The notes: generated by a model from the sequence alone, not told the origin. DNA of 64,000 nt from Alteromonas sp. 5E99-2 (GCF_017368475.1 NZ_JAFNJE010000011.1:80127-144126), one strand, 5' to 3'; positions 47,868-57,468 are shown, counted from the first letter of the stretch. Made by a program: numbers and translations.

Positions 47868-47918
47868 GGAAACTAGCCGTGACGTGAAGTTATTCCTTAT
47901 GAAAAATACCGAGTTCAC

Positions 47919-47924
47919 TATAAT
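47919..47924 (+). promoter_or_regulatory. candidate -10 element for ygfB
   Basis: TATAAT lies 77 bases before the ygfB GTG on the + strand. The -35 region is not convincing. It may start the ygfB-pepP-ubiH-ubiI transcript. Confidence 0.35.
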
Positions 47925-48001
47925 TATTAGGATAACGCTCTTTCTTCTGCCCCCTTAACTTTGTTAGCATGTGTGGCATTGAACACTATTAAGGTTTGCC
48001 T

Positions 48002-48568
48002 GTGAGCACTCAATATTCTTATGTTTTAGCGCAGCAAGCGTTTGTTGATGACAACCTTGGGATGGATCCTGCAGAAGTACACGGTTTACTTTGTGGTCTA
48101 TTATGTGCCGGAATGGGTCATTCAGATACGGGGTGGATGAAAATTTTAAGCGAAATGGCCAATGAAGGAAATTCATTTTCCAGCAAAATTGAACACGTCA
48201 TTACGCAAATCTTTAATCAAACTTGCCAAGAATTGATTGAAGGCCAGTTTTCTTTAAATTTATTGATCCCAGACGACGATACACCAATAAATAAACGCGG
48301 ATTAGCGCTTATTGAATGGGTACAAGGTTTTCTTGCGGGCTTTGGCATGCAACAAAACGACTTAACTCGTTGTTCTGAAGATGTAAAAGAAGCGATGCAA
48401 GATTTTACCGATATCGCTCGAATGGAAGAGCCCATGGACGAAGATGAAGAATCTGAGCGGGCCTTCGAAGAAGTGGTTGAATATGTAAGAGTGTCGGCCA
48501 TTTTTTGTTTTGGTGAGCTTGGTAAGTCATTACTTGATGACGCACCCACTTCCCCTCGAGTACATTAA
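48002..48568 (+). CDS. ygfB: YgfB/YecA family protein (UPF0149)
   Basis: A 188-residue acidic protein of the UPF0149 family. The segment DPAEVHGLLCGLLCAGMGH and the later LIEWVQGFLAGFG are family signatures. The GTG start is favoured because AAGG lies 8 bases upstream. In E. coli ygfB precedes pepP, ubiH and ubiI as here. The molecular role of the family is not settled. Confidence 0.9.
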   Translation: MSTQYSYVLAQQAFVDDNLGMDPAEVHGLLCGLLCAGMGHSDTGWMKILSEMANEGNSFSSKIEHVITQIFNQTCQELIEGQFSLNLLIPDDDTPINKRGLALIEWVQGFLAGFGMQQNDLTRCSEDVKEAMQDFTDIARMEEPMDEDEESERAFEEVVEYVRVSAIFCFGELGKSLLDDAPTSPRVH

Positions 48569-49901
48569 ATTGACCTCTCTTAGTTCGATATCACAAAAAG
48601 AGTATATTCAACGCCAGCATACTTTTTTAGAACAGTGCGAACCCAATAGTATTTTGGTGATCCGCAGTGGCTCTGAAACCCCTCGTAGCCGCGATACCGA
48701 TTATCCTTTTCGCCAAGATAGTGACTTCTATTACCTGACAGGTTTCAATGAACCAGATGCTTGGTTGATTTTATCAAATAGAACGTCTAATCACGGTGAT
48801 GTGTATCGGGCTATGGCAGTAAGACCAAGTGATCCCGAGCAAGAGATTTGGCATGGAAGGCGATTGGGTGTTGAACAAGCAGAGCAACAATTCGAATTAG
48901 ATATGTGCTTTGCCAATAGTGAAATCGACGATGGCTTATTGGCATTGCTTGATGGGCATGACCACCTTTATTGGAGCTTGTCTCACCATGTTGAATCTGA
49001 TGAACTTATTCAAAGTGTCATTAGCCAGTTAAAAGCGTCGAGAACCGCGCACGCGCCAGATCGTATTATTGATTGGCAACCCAAATTACACGCCATGCGA
49101 TTAATTAAGTCAGAGGCTGAAATTGCACTAATGCAAAAAGCTGCTGACATCTCGTGTGAAGCCCACAAACGGGCCATGACAGCGGCTAAATCTGTTGGCT
49201 TTGAATATCAGTTAGCAGCTGAAATACACCATACTTTCGCTATGCATGGTGCTAGCGCACCGGCCTACAATTCAATTGTTGGTAGTGGTGACAATGCGTG
49301 TATTTTACATTACACCGAAAATACTGATGAGCTGACGCATGGCGACTTAGTCTTGATTGACGCAGGAGCGGAATTTCAAGGTTACGCAGCGGATATTACT
49401 CGTACATTCCCTATTAGTGGTGTGTTTTCAGAAGCTCAAGGAAACTTATACAACCTAGTACTGGATGCCCAAGCCGCAGCCCTTGACGTTTTAGGACCTC
49501 GTCGCACGTTAGCCCAAGCAGGGGAAGTGGCAATTGAAGTATTAACTCAGGGGTTAGTTGATTTAGGTATTTTGCAGGGCGATGTAGACGGGTTAATTTC
49601 AGAAAAAGCCTATCGACGTTTTTACATGCACGGCTTAGGTCATTGGTTAGGTTTAGATGTGCACGATGTGGGTGTTTATAAACTTGAGGGCAAAGACCGC
49701 CCATTACTAGCGGGAATGGTATTGACTGTAGAGCCAGGTTTATATGTACCTAATGAACCCGATATACCAAAAGCTTATCGAGGTATTGGTATTCGCATTG
49801 AAGATAATATTGTTATCACGGAAGACGGCCATCATATCCTTACTGATAAAGTGCCTAAGTCAGTCGCAGCCATAGAAGCATTGATGGCGGGTAAGGCTTA
49901 A
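48537..49901 (+). CDS. pepP: Xaa-Pro aminopeptidase PepP
   Basis: A cytoplasmic pita-bread metallopeptidase that removes N-terminal residues before proline. Two metals are bound by residues in LIDAGAEFQGYAADITRTFP, HGLGHWLGLDVHD, VEPGLY and IRIEDN, all present. The start is uncertain: ATG 48537 overlaps ygfB by 32 bases and gives 454 residues, while a TTG at 48570 would give 443, closer to the E. coli length of 441. Neither has a strong ribosome site. Confidence 0.93.
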   Translation: MTHPLPLEYIKLTSLSSISQKEYIQRQHTFLEQCEPNSILVIRSGSETPRSRDTDYPFRQDSDFYYLTGFNEPDAWLILSNRTSNHGDVYRAMAVRPSDPEQEIWHGRRLGVEQAEQQFELDMCFANSEIDDGLLALLDGHDHLYWSLSHHVESDELIQSVISQLKASRTAHAPDRIIDWQPKLHAMRLIKSEAEIALMQKAADISCEAHKRAMTAAKSVGFEYQLAAEIHHTFAMHGASAPAYNSIVGSGDNACILHYTENTDELTHGDLVLIDAGAEFQGYAADITRTFPISGVFSEAQGNLYNLVLDAQAAALDVLGPRRTLAQAGEVAIEVLTQGLVDLGILQGDVDGLISEKAYRRFYMHGLGHWLGLDVHDVGVYKLEGKDRPLLAGMVLTVEPGLYVPNEPDIPKAYRGIGIRIEDNIVITEDGHHILTDKVPKSVAAIEALMAGKA

Positions 49902-49903
49902 CC

Positions 49904-51103
49904 GTGAGCGCTGAAATTACCACAGATATCGTTATTGTTGGCGGCGGTGCTACGGGTTTAAGTTTAGCATTGGGCTTGGCTAAAAAAACGGGATTGTCGG
50001 CTTTGGTTGTTGATCAAGGTGCTGAACCCGACCCAAACGCCACGCACCCTCAATTCGACCAGCGCACTATTGCGCTGTCTCTAAGCAGTATTGATATCTT
50101 GGCAGGTTTTGATATTGGGCTCGATACACTTACCCATTCTCCTATAGAACATATTCATGTGAGCGATCAGCATCATGCTGGGCAAGTTCGTTTAAGTGCA
50201 GACGAACAAAGTAAACCTGCTTTTGGCTATGTAGTGTCTCTTGCTGCACTCGGTTCACGTCTGTACGGCGCCTTGCAAAATTTATCTTCAAGTCAAATCC
50301 AGTATCGAAGTTCAACTCAAGTCACGGCGTTAAAACGCCATAGTTCAAGCAGTGAACTCGCGTTAAGCGATGGAACCAAAGTGAATGCCAGCTTGGTAGT
50401 ATTAGCTGATGGCGGGCGTAGTCCGTTTGCAGAAAGCATTGGTTTTTACAGAGAAGATACTGATTATCAGCAAACAGCTTTGACTTTTGTGGCTTCAACA
50501 ACAGAACCTCATCAGGGTAAAGCTTACGAGCGTTTTACTGACAAAGGGCCACTTGCGTTGTTACCCTTGGGCGAACGTAAATTTGGTGTGGCTTGGACGG
50601 TTCAATCTACTCAGGCAGAGTATTTGTTAAATGCCTCGAAAGCTAAATTTATACAACATTTTCAAGATGCTCTGGGTTATCGCCAAGGTGTAGTGACAGA
50701 TTTTTCTGAAGTGGTTTCATATCCATTAGTCTTACGACAACTCACCTCTACTTTTATACAAGGTACGGTAGCCATTGGTAACGCCGCACAGACGTTACAC
50801 CCTATAGCAGGGCAAGGTGCTAATTTAGGGTTTAGAGACGTAAATACCTTGGTAAATGTGTTGGCGGAAAGTACACAAGATCAACTCGGTGATTACCAAA
50901 CACTTAGCAAGTACAGCAAACAACGAGAAACAGATAGGCAAGCTACTATTCAGTTAAGTGATAGCTTGGTGAGGGTATTTTCCAATGGTTATGAAGCCTT
51001 GCAAATAGGGCGCAATGTTGCCCTTTCAATGATGAATTTAAGTCCTGTGGCAAAACGGGAATTCGCACTGCAGGCTATGGGATATAAAAATGCAACATTT
51101 TGA
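49904..51103 (+). CDS. ubiH: ubiquinone biosynthesis hydroxylase UbiH
   Basis: A FAD-dependent monooxygenase of the ubiquinone pathway (2-octaprenyl-6-methoxyphenol hydroxylase). The GTG-started 399-residue protein has the Rossmann motif VIVGGGATGLSLALGLA and the second FAD motif IGNAAQTLHPIAGQGANLG, whose GNAAQTLHP form is typical of UbiH. It starts 2 bases after pepP and overlaps the next hydroxylase gene by 14 bases. Confidence 0.93.
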   Translation: MSAEITTDIVIVGGGATGLSLALGLAKKTGLSALVVDQGAEPDPNATHPQFDQRTIALSLSSIDILAGFDIGLDTLTHSPIEHIHVSDQHHAGQVRLSADEQSKPAFGYVVSLAALGSRLYGALQNLSSSQIQYRSSTQVTALKRHSSSSELALSDGTKVNASLVVLADGGRSPFAESIGFYREDTDYQQTALTFVASTTEPHQGKAYERFTDKGPLALLPLGERKFGVAWTVQSTQAEYLLNASKAKFIQHFQDALGYRQGVVTDFSEVVSYPLVLRQLTSTFIQGTVAIGNAAQTLHPIAGQGANLGFRDVNTLVNVLAESTQDQLGDYQTLSKYSKQRETDRQATIQLSDSLVRVFSNGYEALQIGRNVALSMMNLSPVAKREFALQAMGYKNATF

Positions 51104-52274
51104 TATGGTCATTGTGGGCGGCGGTATGGTCGGACTGGCATTGGCTAGCGCATTGGCGGATACCGATATCCGCATTGCCATAATAAACAGCCGAGCTTTA
51201 AAGGCTGAATTGAGTAAAGAACCTGAGCTGAGGGTAAGTGCCATTAATCAGGCGAACCGAATTCAATTTGAGGCTATGGGTGTCTGGGATGCAATCGAGT
51301 CAAATCGCTTGTGTAATTACCGCGCTATGCACGTGTGGGATCAAGATAGCTTTGGTGAAATAGACTTCCACGCAAAGGACTTACAGTTACAATTTTTAGG
51401 CGCCATTGTCGAGAACCAAGCCTTGGTGAATGCCTTGGCAAAACAAGTAAAACATCAAAGTAATGTCACTGTATTTGAAAACATCGCTATAACTCAGTTG
51501 TCTTTGGGGGAGTCTCAGCACGCCATTGTGTTAGACGGCGGTGGTTTAATGACCGCGTCTTTGATAGTGGGCGCTGACGGCGCTAACTCCTTTGTTCGAC
51601 AAACCGCAAAGTTTCCTGTGACATTGGGCGATTATGGGCAAACAGCCATTGTCGCAACTGTACGTTCAGAGCGCCCTCATGAAGGTGTTGCAAGACAAGT
51701 TTTCACGCCCTTTGGGCCCTTAGCTTTATTGCCATTGGCTGACCCGTTACTGTGCTCTATTGTGTGGTCTCAAGATACCGCAGAAACCTTGCGGGTAATG
51801 GCGCTAGCCGATAGCGAATTTAATAAAAAACTCTCTGTAGTAAGTAATCACTCCCTTGGAAGGTTACAAAAAATAAGTAAATTCCAATCTTTTCCCTTAT
51901 CTCGACAATATGCCAGACAATGGGTTGATACTGGGATTGTACTATGCGGAGATGCGGCTCATAGGTTTCATCCCTTGGCGGGGCAAGGTGCTAATTTAGG
52001 TTTTGAAGACGCATGGTGTTTGGCTAAAACCCTGAAAAGTATCGCGGCGCGTCAAACTAACAATAGTGATTTTAGAAGCCCATGGGAATTTCGTGAATAC
52101 GAACGCTCAAGAAAAGCCGCTGCGGTGAAAATGATTGGAGCAATGGAAGGTTTCCATCAGGCGTTTACTGGCAGTAACAAAGCCAAGAAAGGCTTGAGAG
52201 GGCTAGCACTGGCGGCTGCCAATGCTATTTCGCCCATCAAAAAAGAGCTAGCTAGACACGCACTGGGTATTTAA
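51090..52274 (+). CDS. ubiI: ubiquinone biosynthesis FAD-dependent hydroxylase (UbiI/VisC type)
   Basis: A paralogue of UbiH, also a FAD monooxygenase of ubiquinone synthesis. The 394 residues contain MVIVGGGMVGLALASALA and the second FAD motif CGDAAHRFHPLAGQGANLG. By position after ubiH it corresponds to ubiI (visC) of E. coli, which hydroxylates C5; the UbiF-like alternative cannot be excluded by motif alone. It ends 4 bases into the convergent amidohydrolase gene. Confidence 0.88.
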   Translation: MQHFDMVIVGGGMVGLALASALADTDIRIAIINSRALKAELSKEPELRVSAINQANRIQFEAMGVWDAIESNRLCNYRAMHVWDQDSFGEIDFHAKDLQLQFLGAIVENQALVNALAKQVKHQSNVTVFENIAITQLSLGESQHAIVLDGGGLMTASLIVGADGANSFVRQTAKFPVTLGDYGQTAIVATVRSERPHEGVARQVFTPFGPLALLPLADPLLCSIVWSQDTAETLRVMALADSEFNKKLSVVSNHSLGRLQKISKFQSFPLSRQYARQWVDTGIVLCGDAAHRFHPLAGQGANLGFEDAWCLAKTLKSIAARQTNNSDFRSPWEFREYERSRKAAAVKMIGAMEGFHQAFTGSNKAKKGLRGLALAAANAISPIKKELARHALGI

Positions 52275-53830
52275 TCGTCTAGCTTGGCTTGCTTCACTAT
52301 GGATTTTACGTCTTCAAGTAGCTGTTTAGCGTCATATAAAATACCGTCTTTCATTGTATAGCTTACGCCCCCTAAGTTAACCGGTTGGTTGTTATCGTTA
52401 AGACGGTAATGGCCAGTGCCATACAAGGTTTTAAAGTTTTGCAGTGGATTGTATTGGGTAATCACTAAATCTGCTTTTTTACCTACTTCAACAGAGCCAA
52501 TTTGGTCGTCCATACCTAAGGCTTCAGCACCATTTAGGGTCGCGCTTTGAATAACTTCTAACGGATGAAATCCCGCTTCTTGTAGCAATTCAAACTCTTG
52601 AATATAGCCGAAACCATATAATTTATAGATATACCCTGCGTCAGAGCCGGTGGTAACACGGCCACCATGGTTTTTAAAATCGTTTAAAAATGCCATCCAT
52701 TTAGTGAAGTTTTTCTTCCATGCAATTTCATCTGATGTCGTCCAATCGAACCAATATGAACCGTGAGCATAACGGCTGGGGGCAAAAAATGTGTTTAGAG
52801 TAGGGAGTGTATATTCATCGTGCCAAGGAGCAAAACGCTCACGCATTAAATCTCGACTCGCTTGATATATGGTTAGGGTAGGGTCGATGGTAAAATCTAA
52901 GGCAATTAATTCGTCCCTTACCGCATTCCATTTTTCACTGCCTTCATCAGCCGCTTGAGACCATAAACGGCCTGCTTCAGCAAACCGGTTTTGTTCATCG
53001 TTGTAATTGTAGTTCGCAGGGTAGTTTTGAATAACTTTATCTTCAAAAAGCGCTTCAGGTAGTCCATACCAATGTTCCATGGTGGTTAAGCCTAAACGCG
53101 CCGAATCTAGTGCATCAGTTTTTACTACATTAAGCTGTGCGTGGTGCATCATAGTGCCCAGTTGCTGGGTTTTCGCTTCGTCTAATGCCGCTTTTATGAT
53201 GGCTCGATTTGCACCGAAAAACTTAATACCTTTTGCGCCTTTGCGCTTAGCTTCTTTTACCCAGTTTCTTGCATCAGTGGTACTGAGAATAGGGGATTTT
53301 GCACCAAGCCCAAAGCCTAAGTAAGGTACAATACGGGGCGCAACTATGGTATTTTTTTCGCTGCGCTCTACATGATCCATTACCCAATCTAAGCCGTTAA
53401 ATGATCCCGGCTCTCGTACAGTGGTAATGCCATGAGCCAGCCAAAGTTTAAACACGTATTCTGCGGGAATATTATCGGCAGAGCCGCCGATGTGGCCGTG
53501 CATATCAATAAACCCAGGCATGACCGTATAGCCGGTTAAGTCTTTTTCAACTGTATTGGCGTCGGCAACAGGGCGTTTATTGGGTTTTATAGGCACATCT
53601 GGATGCCCCACACTGACGATATCGCTAATACGATCGTCTTCAATCACAATATCCATTGGTCCCTGCAAGGGCGCGCCGTTTCCTCGAATAAGGTTGACGC
53701 CGCGAAGAATAATACGATTATAAGGACCTTCGCCTTCGTCAGCAGACTTTGTAGGGGCAGATGCTCCCGGTGCTGCAAAAGCGTGGAATGAAAATACAAT
53801 AAGTGTAAATAGTAGAAATAGCGCCTTCAT
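52271..53830 (-). CDS. secreted amidohydrolase family protein
   Basis: A 519-residue metal-dependent hydrolase with a signal peptide (about 1-19, ending AFA). Metal-binding HGH is at 111-113 (GFIDMHGHIGG), a later HH pair lies in TMMHHAQLN, and the last catalytic Asp is in TTGSDAGYIY. The composite-domain strand VEVGKKADLVITQYNPLQ is near the end. Relatives include imidazolonepropionase-like and Xaa-Pro dipeptidase-like hydrolases. Substrate unknown. Confidence 0.87.
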   Translation of the reverse strand: MKALFLLFTLIVFSFHAFAAPGASAPTKSADEGEGPYNRIILRGVNLIRGNGAPLQGPMDIVIEDDRISDIVSVGHPDVPIKPNKRPVADANTVEKDLTGYTVMPGFIDMHGHIGGSADNIPAEYVFKLWLAHGITTVREPGSFNGLDWVMDHVERSEKNTIVAPRIVPYLGFGLGAKSPILSTTDARNWVKEAKRKGAKGIKFFGANRAIIKAALDEAKTQQLGTMMHHAQLNVVKTDALDSARLGLTTMEHWYGLPEALFEDKVIQNYPANYNYNDEQNRFAEAGRLWSQAADEGSEKWNAVRDELIALDFTIDPTLTIYQASRDLMRERFAPWHDEYTLPTLNTFFAPSRYAHGSYWFDWTTSDEIAWKKNFTKWMAFLNDFKNHGGRVTTGSDAGYIYKLYGFGYIQEFELLQEAGFHPLEVIQSATLNGAEALGMDDQIGSVEVGKKADLVITQYNPLQNFKTLYGTGHYRLNDNNQPVNLGGVSYTMKDGILYDAKQLLEDVKSIVKQAKLDD

Positions 53831-53852
53831 GAGATCCCTTCTTAAAAAATAA

Positions 53853-54365
53853 TTAACAACCGCTGGTAATAAAAATAACGGTAGGACGATCGCCTAATTC
53901 GGCGGGTGGGCGATAGGTTACATAGCAATTTGGGCTTCGAACCGGAATGTTGTTATTTGTAATACCACTAAACCCTGCGATAGAAGCTCGGGTAATGTGT
54001 AGCTCTGTGCCGCCGAAGGTGTCGCCATAAGCCCAATCTTCGCCTAATTCGACAACATTAGCTATACCATTTACCCGTTCGCCACTGGGGTAACCAAATA
54101 TTGTGTCTACGTCGTCTATACCATCGTCGTCGATATCAACACTGCTGCTAGCTAGATTTGCAACACCTTCTACATTAGCTTTCGCAAAGGTGAGGTTTGC
54201 CGCCGATAACAGCACTCCAGATAAGCCTTCAAGGGCCGCGATATTTGTATCGGTAGATAAGTTTAAGAAGCGGGGAATGGCAGTCACCGCAATAATACCT
54301 AGAATAACGATAACAATGATTAGTTCTACTAAGGTAAAACCAACAGACGTTTTTGTTTGGGTCAT
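53853..54365 (-). CDS. MSHA-like type IV pilin or pseudopilin
   Basis: A 170-residue prepilin with a nine-residue leader ending VG and a mature start FTLVELIIVIVILGIIAVTA. The C-terminal domain has two cysteines (NCYVTYRP and SGC) that could form the pilin loop. The acidic stretch DIDDDGIDDVDT resembles MSHA pilins. It is alone here; no other msh gene is present, so assembly must rely on genes elsewhere. Confidence 0.82.
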   Translation of the reverse strand: MTQTKTSVGFTLVELIIVIVILGIIAVTAIPRFLNLSTDTNIAALEGLSGVLLSAANLTFAKANVEGVANLASSSVDIDDDGIDDVDTIFGYPSGERVNGIANVVELGEDWAYGDTFGGTELHITRASIAGFSGITNNNIPVRSPNCYVTYRPPAELGDRPTVIFITSGC

Positions 54366-54504
54366 TTATGCGCCTTTTAGCCGCCTTTGATTGCGACTCC
54401 TTCAAACAGATTAGCGCAAAACCAAATTCTCAGCAAAAAAAGCATTAATTAATCGGATTATAGTGATGTTAAAATTTATATCATTTTTATAAAATAAAGC
54501 CTTT

Positions 54505-54614
54505 CAAAGACGATCATAAGCATATCTTAACGCCAACACGCCTTGGCTCAATTGTTGTTCATCATATGCAGCAAATCCCATTAATATTCTAGGGCTTTGA
54601 ACAGCTAAACGGTA
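54505..54614 (-). pseudogene. MocR/PdxR-type aminotransferase regulator, C-terminal remnant
   Basis: The minus strand reads YRLAVQSPRILMGFAAYDEQ, then QLSQGVLALRYAYDRL and a stop. This is the ending typical of the aminotransferase-like domain of MocR-family GntR regulators, where a LxLGFAxxxxxxxxxGVxxLAxA pattern is usual. No upstream part of such a gene is present; the LysR gene begins its 3' end in another frame at 54605. About 36 codons survive. Confidence 0.55.
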
Positions 54615-55534
54615 GTATTGAGAGGTAGATGCAAGGTCGAATCGGCCAATTCTTTTCTTAGCCAATCGGTAAAAATTTTAATTCGTGCAATACGAGGAGA
54701 CTCTTCGTCATACAGCAAAGAAAACCGTAAACCAGGCTCAATTTGAATATCAAAGGGTTTTACCAATGCGCCCGAATCAATTAGGTCTTGGGCCATACAA
54801 CCCGAGGTTAAAAATATGCCGTGGCCACTTAACACCGCGTTGATGCCCATCTCCCATGTGGTGACTTCCATCCATTTGTATTGATCTGATTTAACCGATA
54901 CCCCCGCTAAAGCAAACCAGTCTTGCCAACTAAATCCACTGCGGCCAACACCGATGGCTTCAACCAACCAACATTCGCTCACTTTGTTCGGGTGAGTGAG
55001 GTCTTTTTCTTTGAATACTCTTGGAGAGCAAACAGGAAAAACAGGATCGACAAGCAGGGTTTCTTGATGCACGTTATCAATGTATTTCTCGCCCTGACGA
55101 ATGGCAACATCTATATCAGAATGCCTTACGTCCTCGTATTGGGCAGAGGCTAATGCCCGTACTTGAATATTTGGATGTAATGCCGATAGTTTCCATAGTC
55201 TTGGCACCAACCATCTGGAACAAAACGACGGCGAAGCCGTAACCGTTAGCACTCCAGCTTGTGGCTCCTTTTGAATACGATCAAACCCCAAAGACAGCTC
55301 ATCAAAGGCCTTGGTCACTGAGGTGGACAATATCTTCCCTTGCTTCGTTAATCGCATAGTTCTGCCATCGCGAGTAAATAGCTTGAGTTTTAAATGCTCT
55401 TCTAAATTGCGAATTTGCTGGCTTACGGCAGCTTGAGTAATGGATAGCTCTTGGGCAGCCACATTGTAACTTTGGTGCCTAGCGGCAGCATCAAAGCAGC
55501 GTAATAATGCGATATGTCTTAACCGTTTATCCAT
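54605..55534 (-). CDS. LysR-family regulator, GcvA-like
   Basis: A 309-residue LysR regulator. The N-terminal winged helix (about 5-65, LRCFDAAARHQSYNVAAQEL) is of the GcvA/AmpR type and a substrate-binding domain follows. Despite the gcv operon 2 kb away it is not adjacent to it, so a role in glycine cleavage is not established. Its 5' end faces a small 47-codon frame. Confidence 0.88.
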   Translation of the reverse strand: MDKRLRHIALLRCFDAAARHQSYNVAAQELSITQAAVSQQIRNLEEHLKLKLFTRDGRTMRLTKQGKILSTSVTKAFDELSLGFDRIQKEPQAGVLTVTASPSFCSRWLVPRLWKLSALHPNIQVRALASAQYEDVRHSDIDVAIRQGEKYIDNVHQETLLVDPVFPVCSPRVFKEKDLTHPNKVSECWLVEAIGVGRSGFSWQDWFALAGVSVKSDQYKWMEVTTWEMGINAVLSGHGIFLTSGCMAQDLIDSGALVKPFDIQIEPGLRFSLLYDEESPRIARIKIFTDWLRKELADSTLHLPLNTTV

Positions 55535-55631
55535 TAGTTTAACTTATGATTGGCTCAAAATTTGATTGTTCGCTTTCATTCTTTAGGTAAGACAAAATAA
55601 CCATAAATCACTAGTTAAAGAAGAACTCACA

Positions 55632-55775
55632 ATGCCTGTTGATGCTAATGAAAGTAATATAAAAAACAATGAACCGCAATCACTAAAAAGATTGAGCTGG
55701 ACGGATTTACTCAATCGTTGGTTAGATCATATCAGTAAAGTAATGAACTGCGAGCAACAATCAAATTATAAGTAG
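55632..55775 (+). CDS. small 47-residue protein divergent from the LysR gene
   Basis: A frame from ATG 55632, behind AAAGAAGAA, encodes MPVDANESNIKNNEPQSLKR and continues to SNYK. The middle WTDLLNRWLDHISKVMN could be an amphipathic helix and faintly recalls DUF1127 proteins, which are often divergent from LysR genes. Weak evidence; it may not be translated. Confidence 0.4.
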   Translation: MPVDANESNIKNNEPQSLKRLSWTDLLNRWLDHISKVMNCEQQSNYK

Positions 55776-55878
55776 TTGTTATGATTTTTTTTAAAAAAAA
55801 CACTTTACCTCAACTTAACTTGATGTTTTACAGTGGCATGACTTTTAATTCAAAATGGCAATTGATGAGGAGATTAAT

Positions 55879-56481
55879 ATGAAGGTATGGCACATAGATT
55901 CAAGTGGTAGAACTGACCAATCTCATAGTAGACGTATAACAAAACAGTTTGTGGATACTCTATCTGCAAAAACTAAGGTGCATAGCACATCGCTGGATGT
56001 CAGCTTAGGGTTACCCTATTTGACTGATGAAATGATTAGTAGCTACTTCACGCCAGCCGATCAAAGAACCAAAGCGCAAAACTTGGCGATAGTCGCATCG
56101 AACAATATTGTCACCACTGCAAAAGCGTCAGATATTTGGGTGATGGGAGTACCGGTATATAACTTTTTCGCTCCTGCTTCTTTTAAAGCATTTATCGACC
56201 TATTGTTTCGTGCAAAAGAAACCTTTTCGTATAGTGAAAGTGGCCCTGTAGGTTTACTGGAAAACAAGCGGGTATATGTTGTTATCGTGTCTGGAGGCAC
56301 TGAAATAGGCTCTAAAGAGGATTTTCTTACACCTTGGTTGACTCATTGCTTAAATTTCATTGGTATAAAACACATTGAATTTATAAAAGCAGATAAGTAT
56401 ACCTTCGAGAAAGACAGCGTCATTACACAACAAATAGATAATTTAACGTCTAGCTTATCTGTTTTAGACACGGCTCATTAG
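55879..56481 (+). CDS. azoR: FMN-dependent NADH:quinone/azo oxidoreductase (AzoR family)
   Basis: A 200-residue flavodoxin-like reductase. ATG 55879 is behind GAGGAG. The FMN-binding stretch VMGVPVYNFFAPASFKAFID and the later VSGGTEIGSKEDFL match AzoR. These enzymes reduce quinones and azo compounds with two electrons. It converges with the next LysR gene, overlapping by 18 bases, and could be regulated by it. Confidence 0.9.
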   Translation: MKVWHIDSSGRTDQSHSRRITKQFVDTLSAKTKVHSTSLDVSLGLPYLTDEMISSYFTPADQRTKAQNLAIVASNNIVTTAKASDIWVMGVPVYNFFAPASFKAFIDLLFRAKETFSYSESGPVGLLENKRVYVVIVSGGTEIGSKEDFLTPWLTHCLNFIGIKHIEFIKADKYTFEKDSVITQQIDNLTSSLSVLDTAH

Positions 56482-57333
56482 CCGGCTGGCTAAAAACTCA
56501 ATTAAGGTATTGGTAACCGTTTGGTGCCGAGTACTCGACCTGTGGTCGGTATTATTAAATAAACCAATGTGAATGTTCCCCAGTACAGGTAAATGCTTGT
56601 GTCGTACAATGTTTAAATTGTCGGGGACACTGCGTTTTGCTAATGCGGTAATGCCTAAACCTTGTTGCATTGCCGCATTCAGTCCGCCTAAATCTGAATT
56701 GGTATAAGCGATGCGCCAAGGCAAGGTTTGTTGTTTTAACCTAGTGATAACTCGCTTGCGATATACGCAACCTTCCGATGCCAACACTAAAGAGAGTTGT
56801 TGCTGATTGGGCTGATAATTCGCATCGCCTACCCATACGATTTGGTCGGTTACCCAACGGGCGGCTTGTCTCGACGCTTTATCTTCTACTAGTGCGAGTA
56901 CTACATCATAGGTTTCGCTGTTTTCACTACTTAATAATGAACGACTTAAATTTGAGGTGACATCCAGCGATATATCTGGGTACTGCTTGGCAAATTCTCC
57001 AATCAGTGAAGGTAATAATAGGGACGCAAATTCGCTGGGAATGCCCAATTTTATTTGTCCACTGAGCTCTTCTTCTTTCATGTGGGTAAACACTTGGTCG
57101 TTTAATTGCAGCATGTGTTTAGCGTGTTCATACAACCACATGCCTTGGGTATTGGCTAGATAACGCTGCCCTTGTTTAGTAAACAGTTTTTTTTCTATTT
57201 GGGTTTCTAGTTTTTTTATTTGTAAACTAATCGCTGGTTGAGAGCGGCCCAAAATATCACCCGCACGCGCAAACCCACCGTGGTCAATAATGGCAACGAA
57301 AGTACGTAATGCATCTAGAGATAATTGTTTCAT
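56464..57333 (-). CDS. LysR-family transcriptional regulator
   Basis: A 289-residue LysR regulator with an N-terminal helix-turn-helix (about 4-62, LRTFVAIIDHGGFARAGDIL) and a substrate-binding domain of the LrhA/HexA-like group. It is divergent from gcvT with a 135-base gap and overlaps the end of azoR. It could act on either neighbour; no operator is clear from sequence. Confidence 0.87.
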   Translation of the reverse strand: MKQLSLDALRTFVAIIDHGGFARAGDILGRSQPAISLQIKKLETQIEKKLFTKQGQRYLANTQGMWLYEHAKHMLQLNDQVFTHMKEEELSGQIKLGIPSEFASLLLPSLIGEFAKQYPDISLDVTSNLSRSLLSSENSETYDVVLALVEDKASRQAARWVTDQIVWVGDANYQPNQQQLSLVLASEGCVYRKRVITRLKQQTLPWRIAYTNSDLGGLNAAMQQGLGITALAKRSVPDNLNIVRHKHLPVLGNIHIGLFNNTDHRSSTRHQTVTNTLIEFLASRLMSRV

Positions 57334-57468
57334 CGTATTAGGTTAATAAATGTAAAGTGCAGTTATACATTAAAATAATAAATGTATTGATAATAATTTC
57401 AAATTTGTTCTCTGAGTTGTAACTTTTATACTGCATTGTATTCAAGCCCACACTTTGAGAGCGACATA

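Noticed and set aside
57334..57468. Possible glycine riboswitch ahead of gcvT
   Set aside because: The 135-base leader is AT-rich and shows none of the conserved glycine aptamer core; only a promoter is likely.
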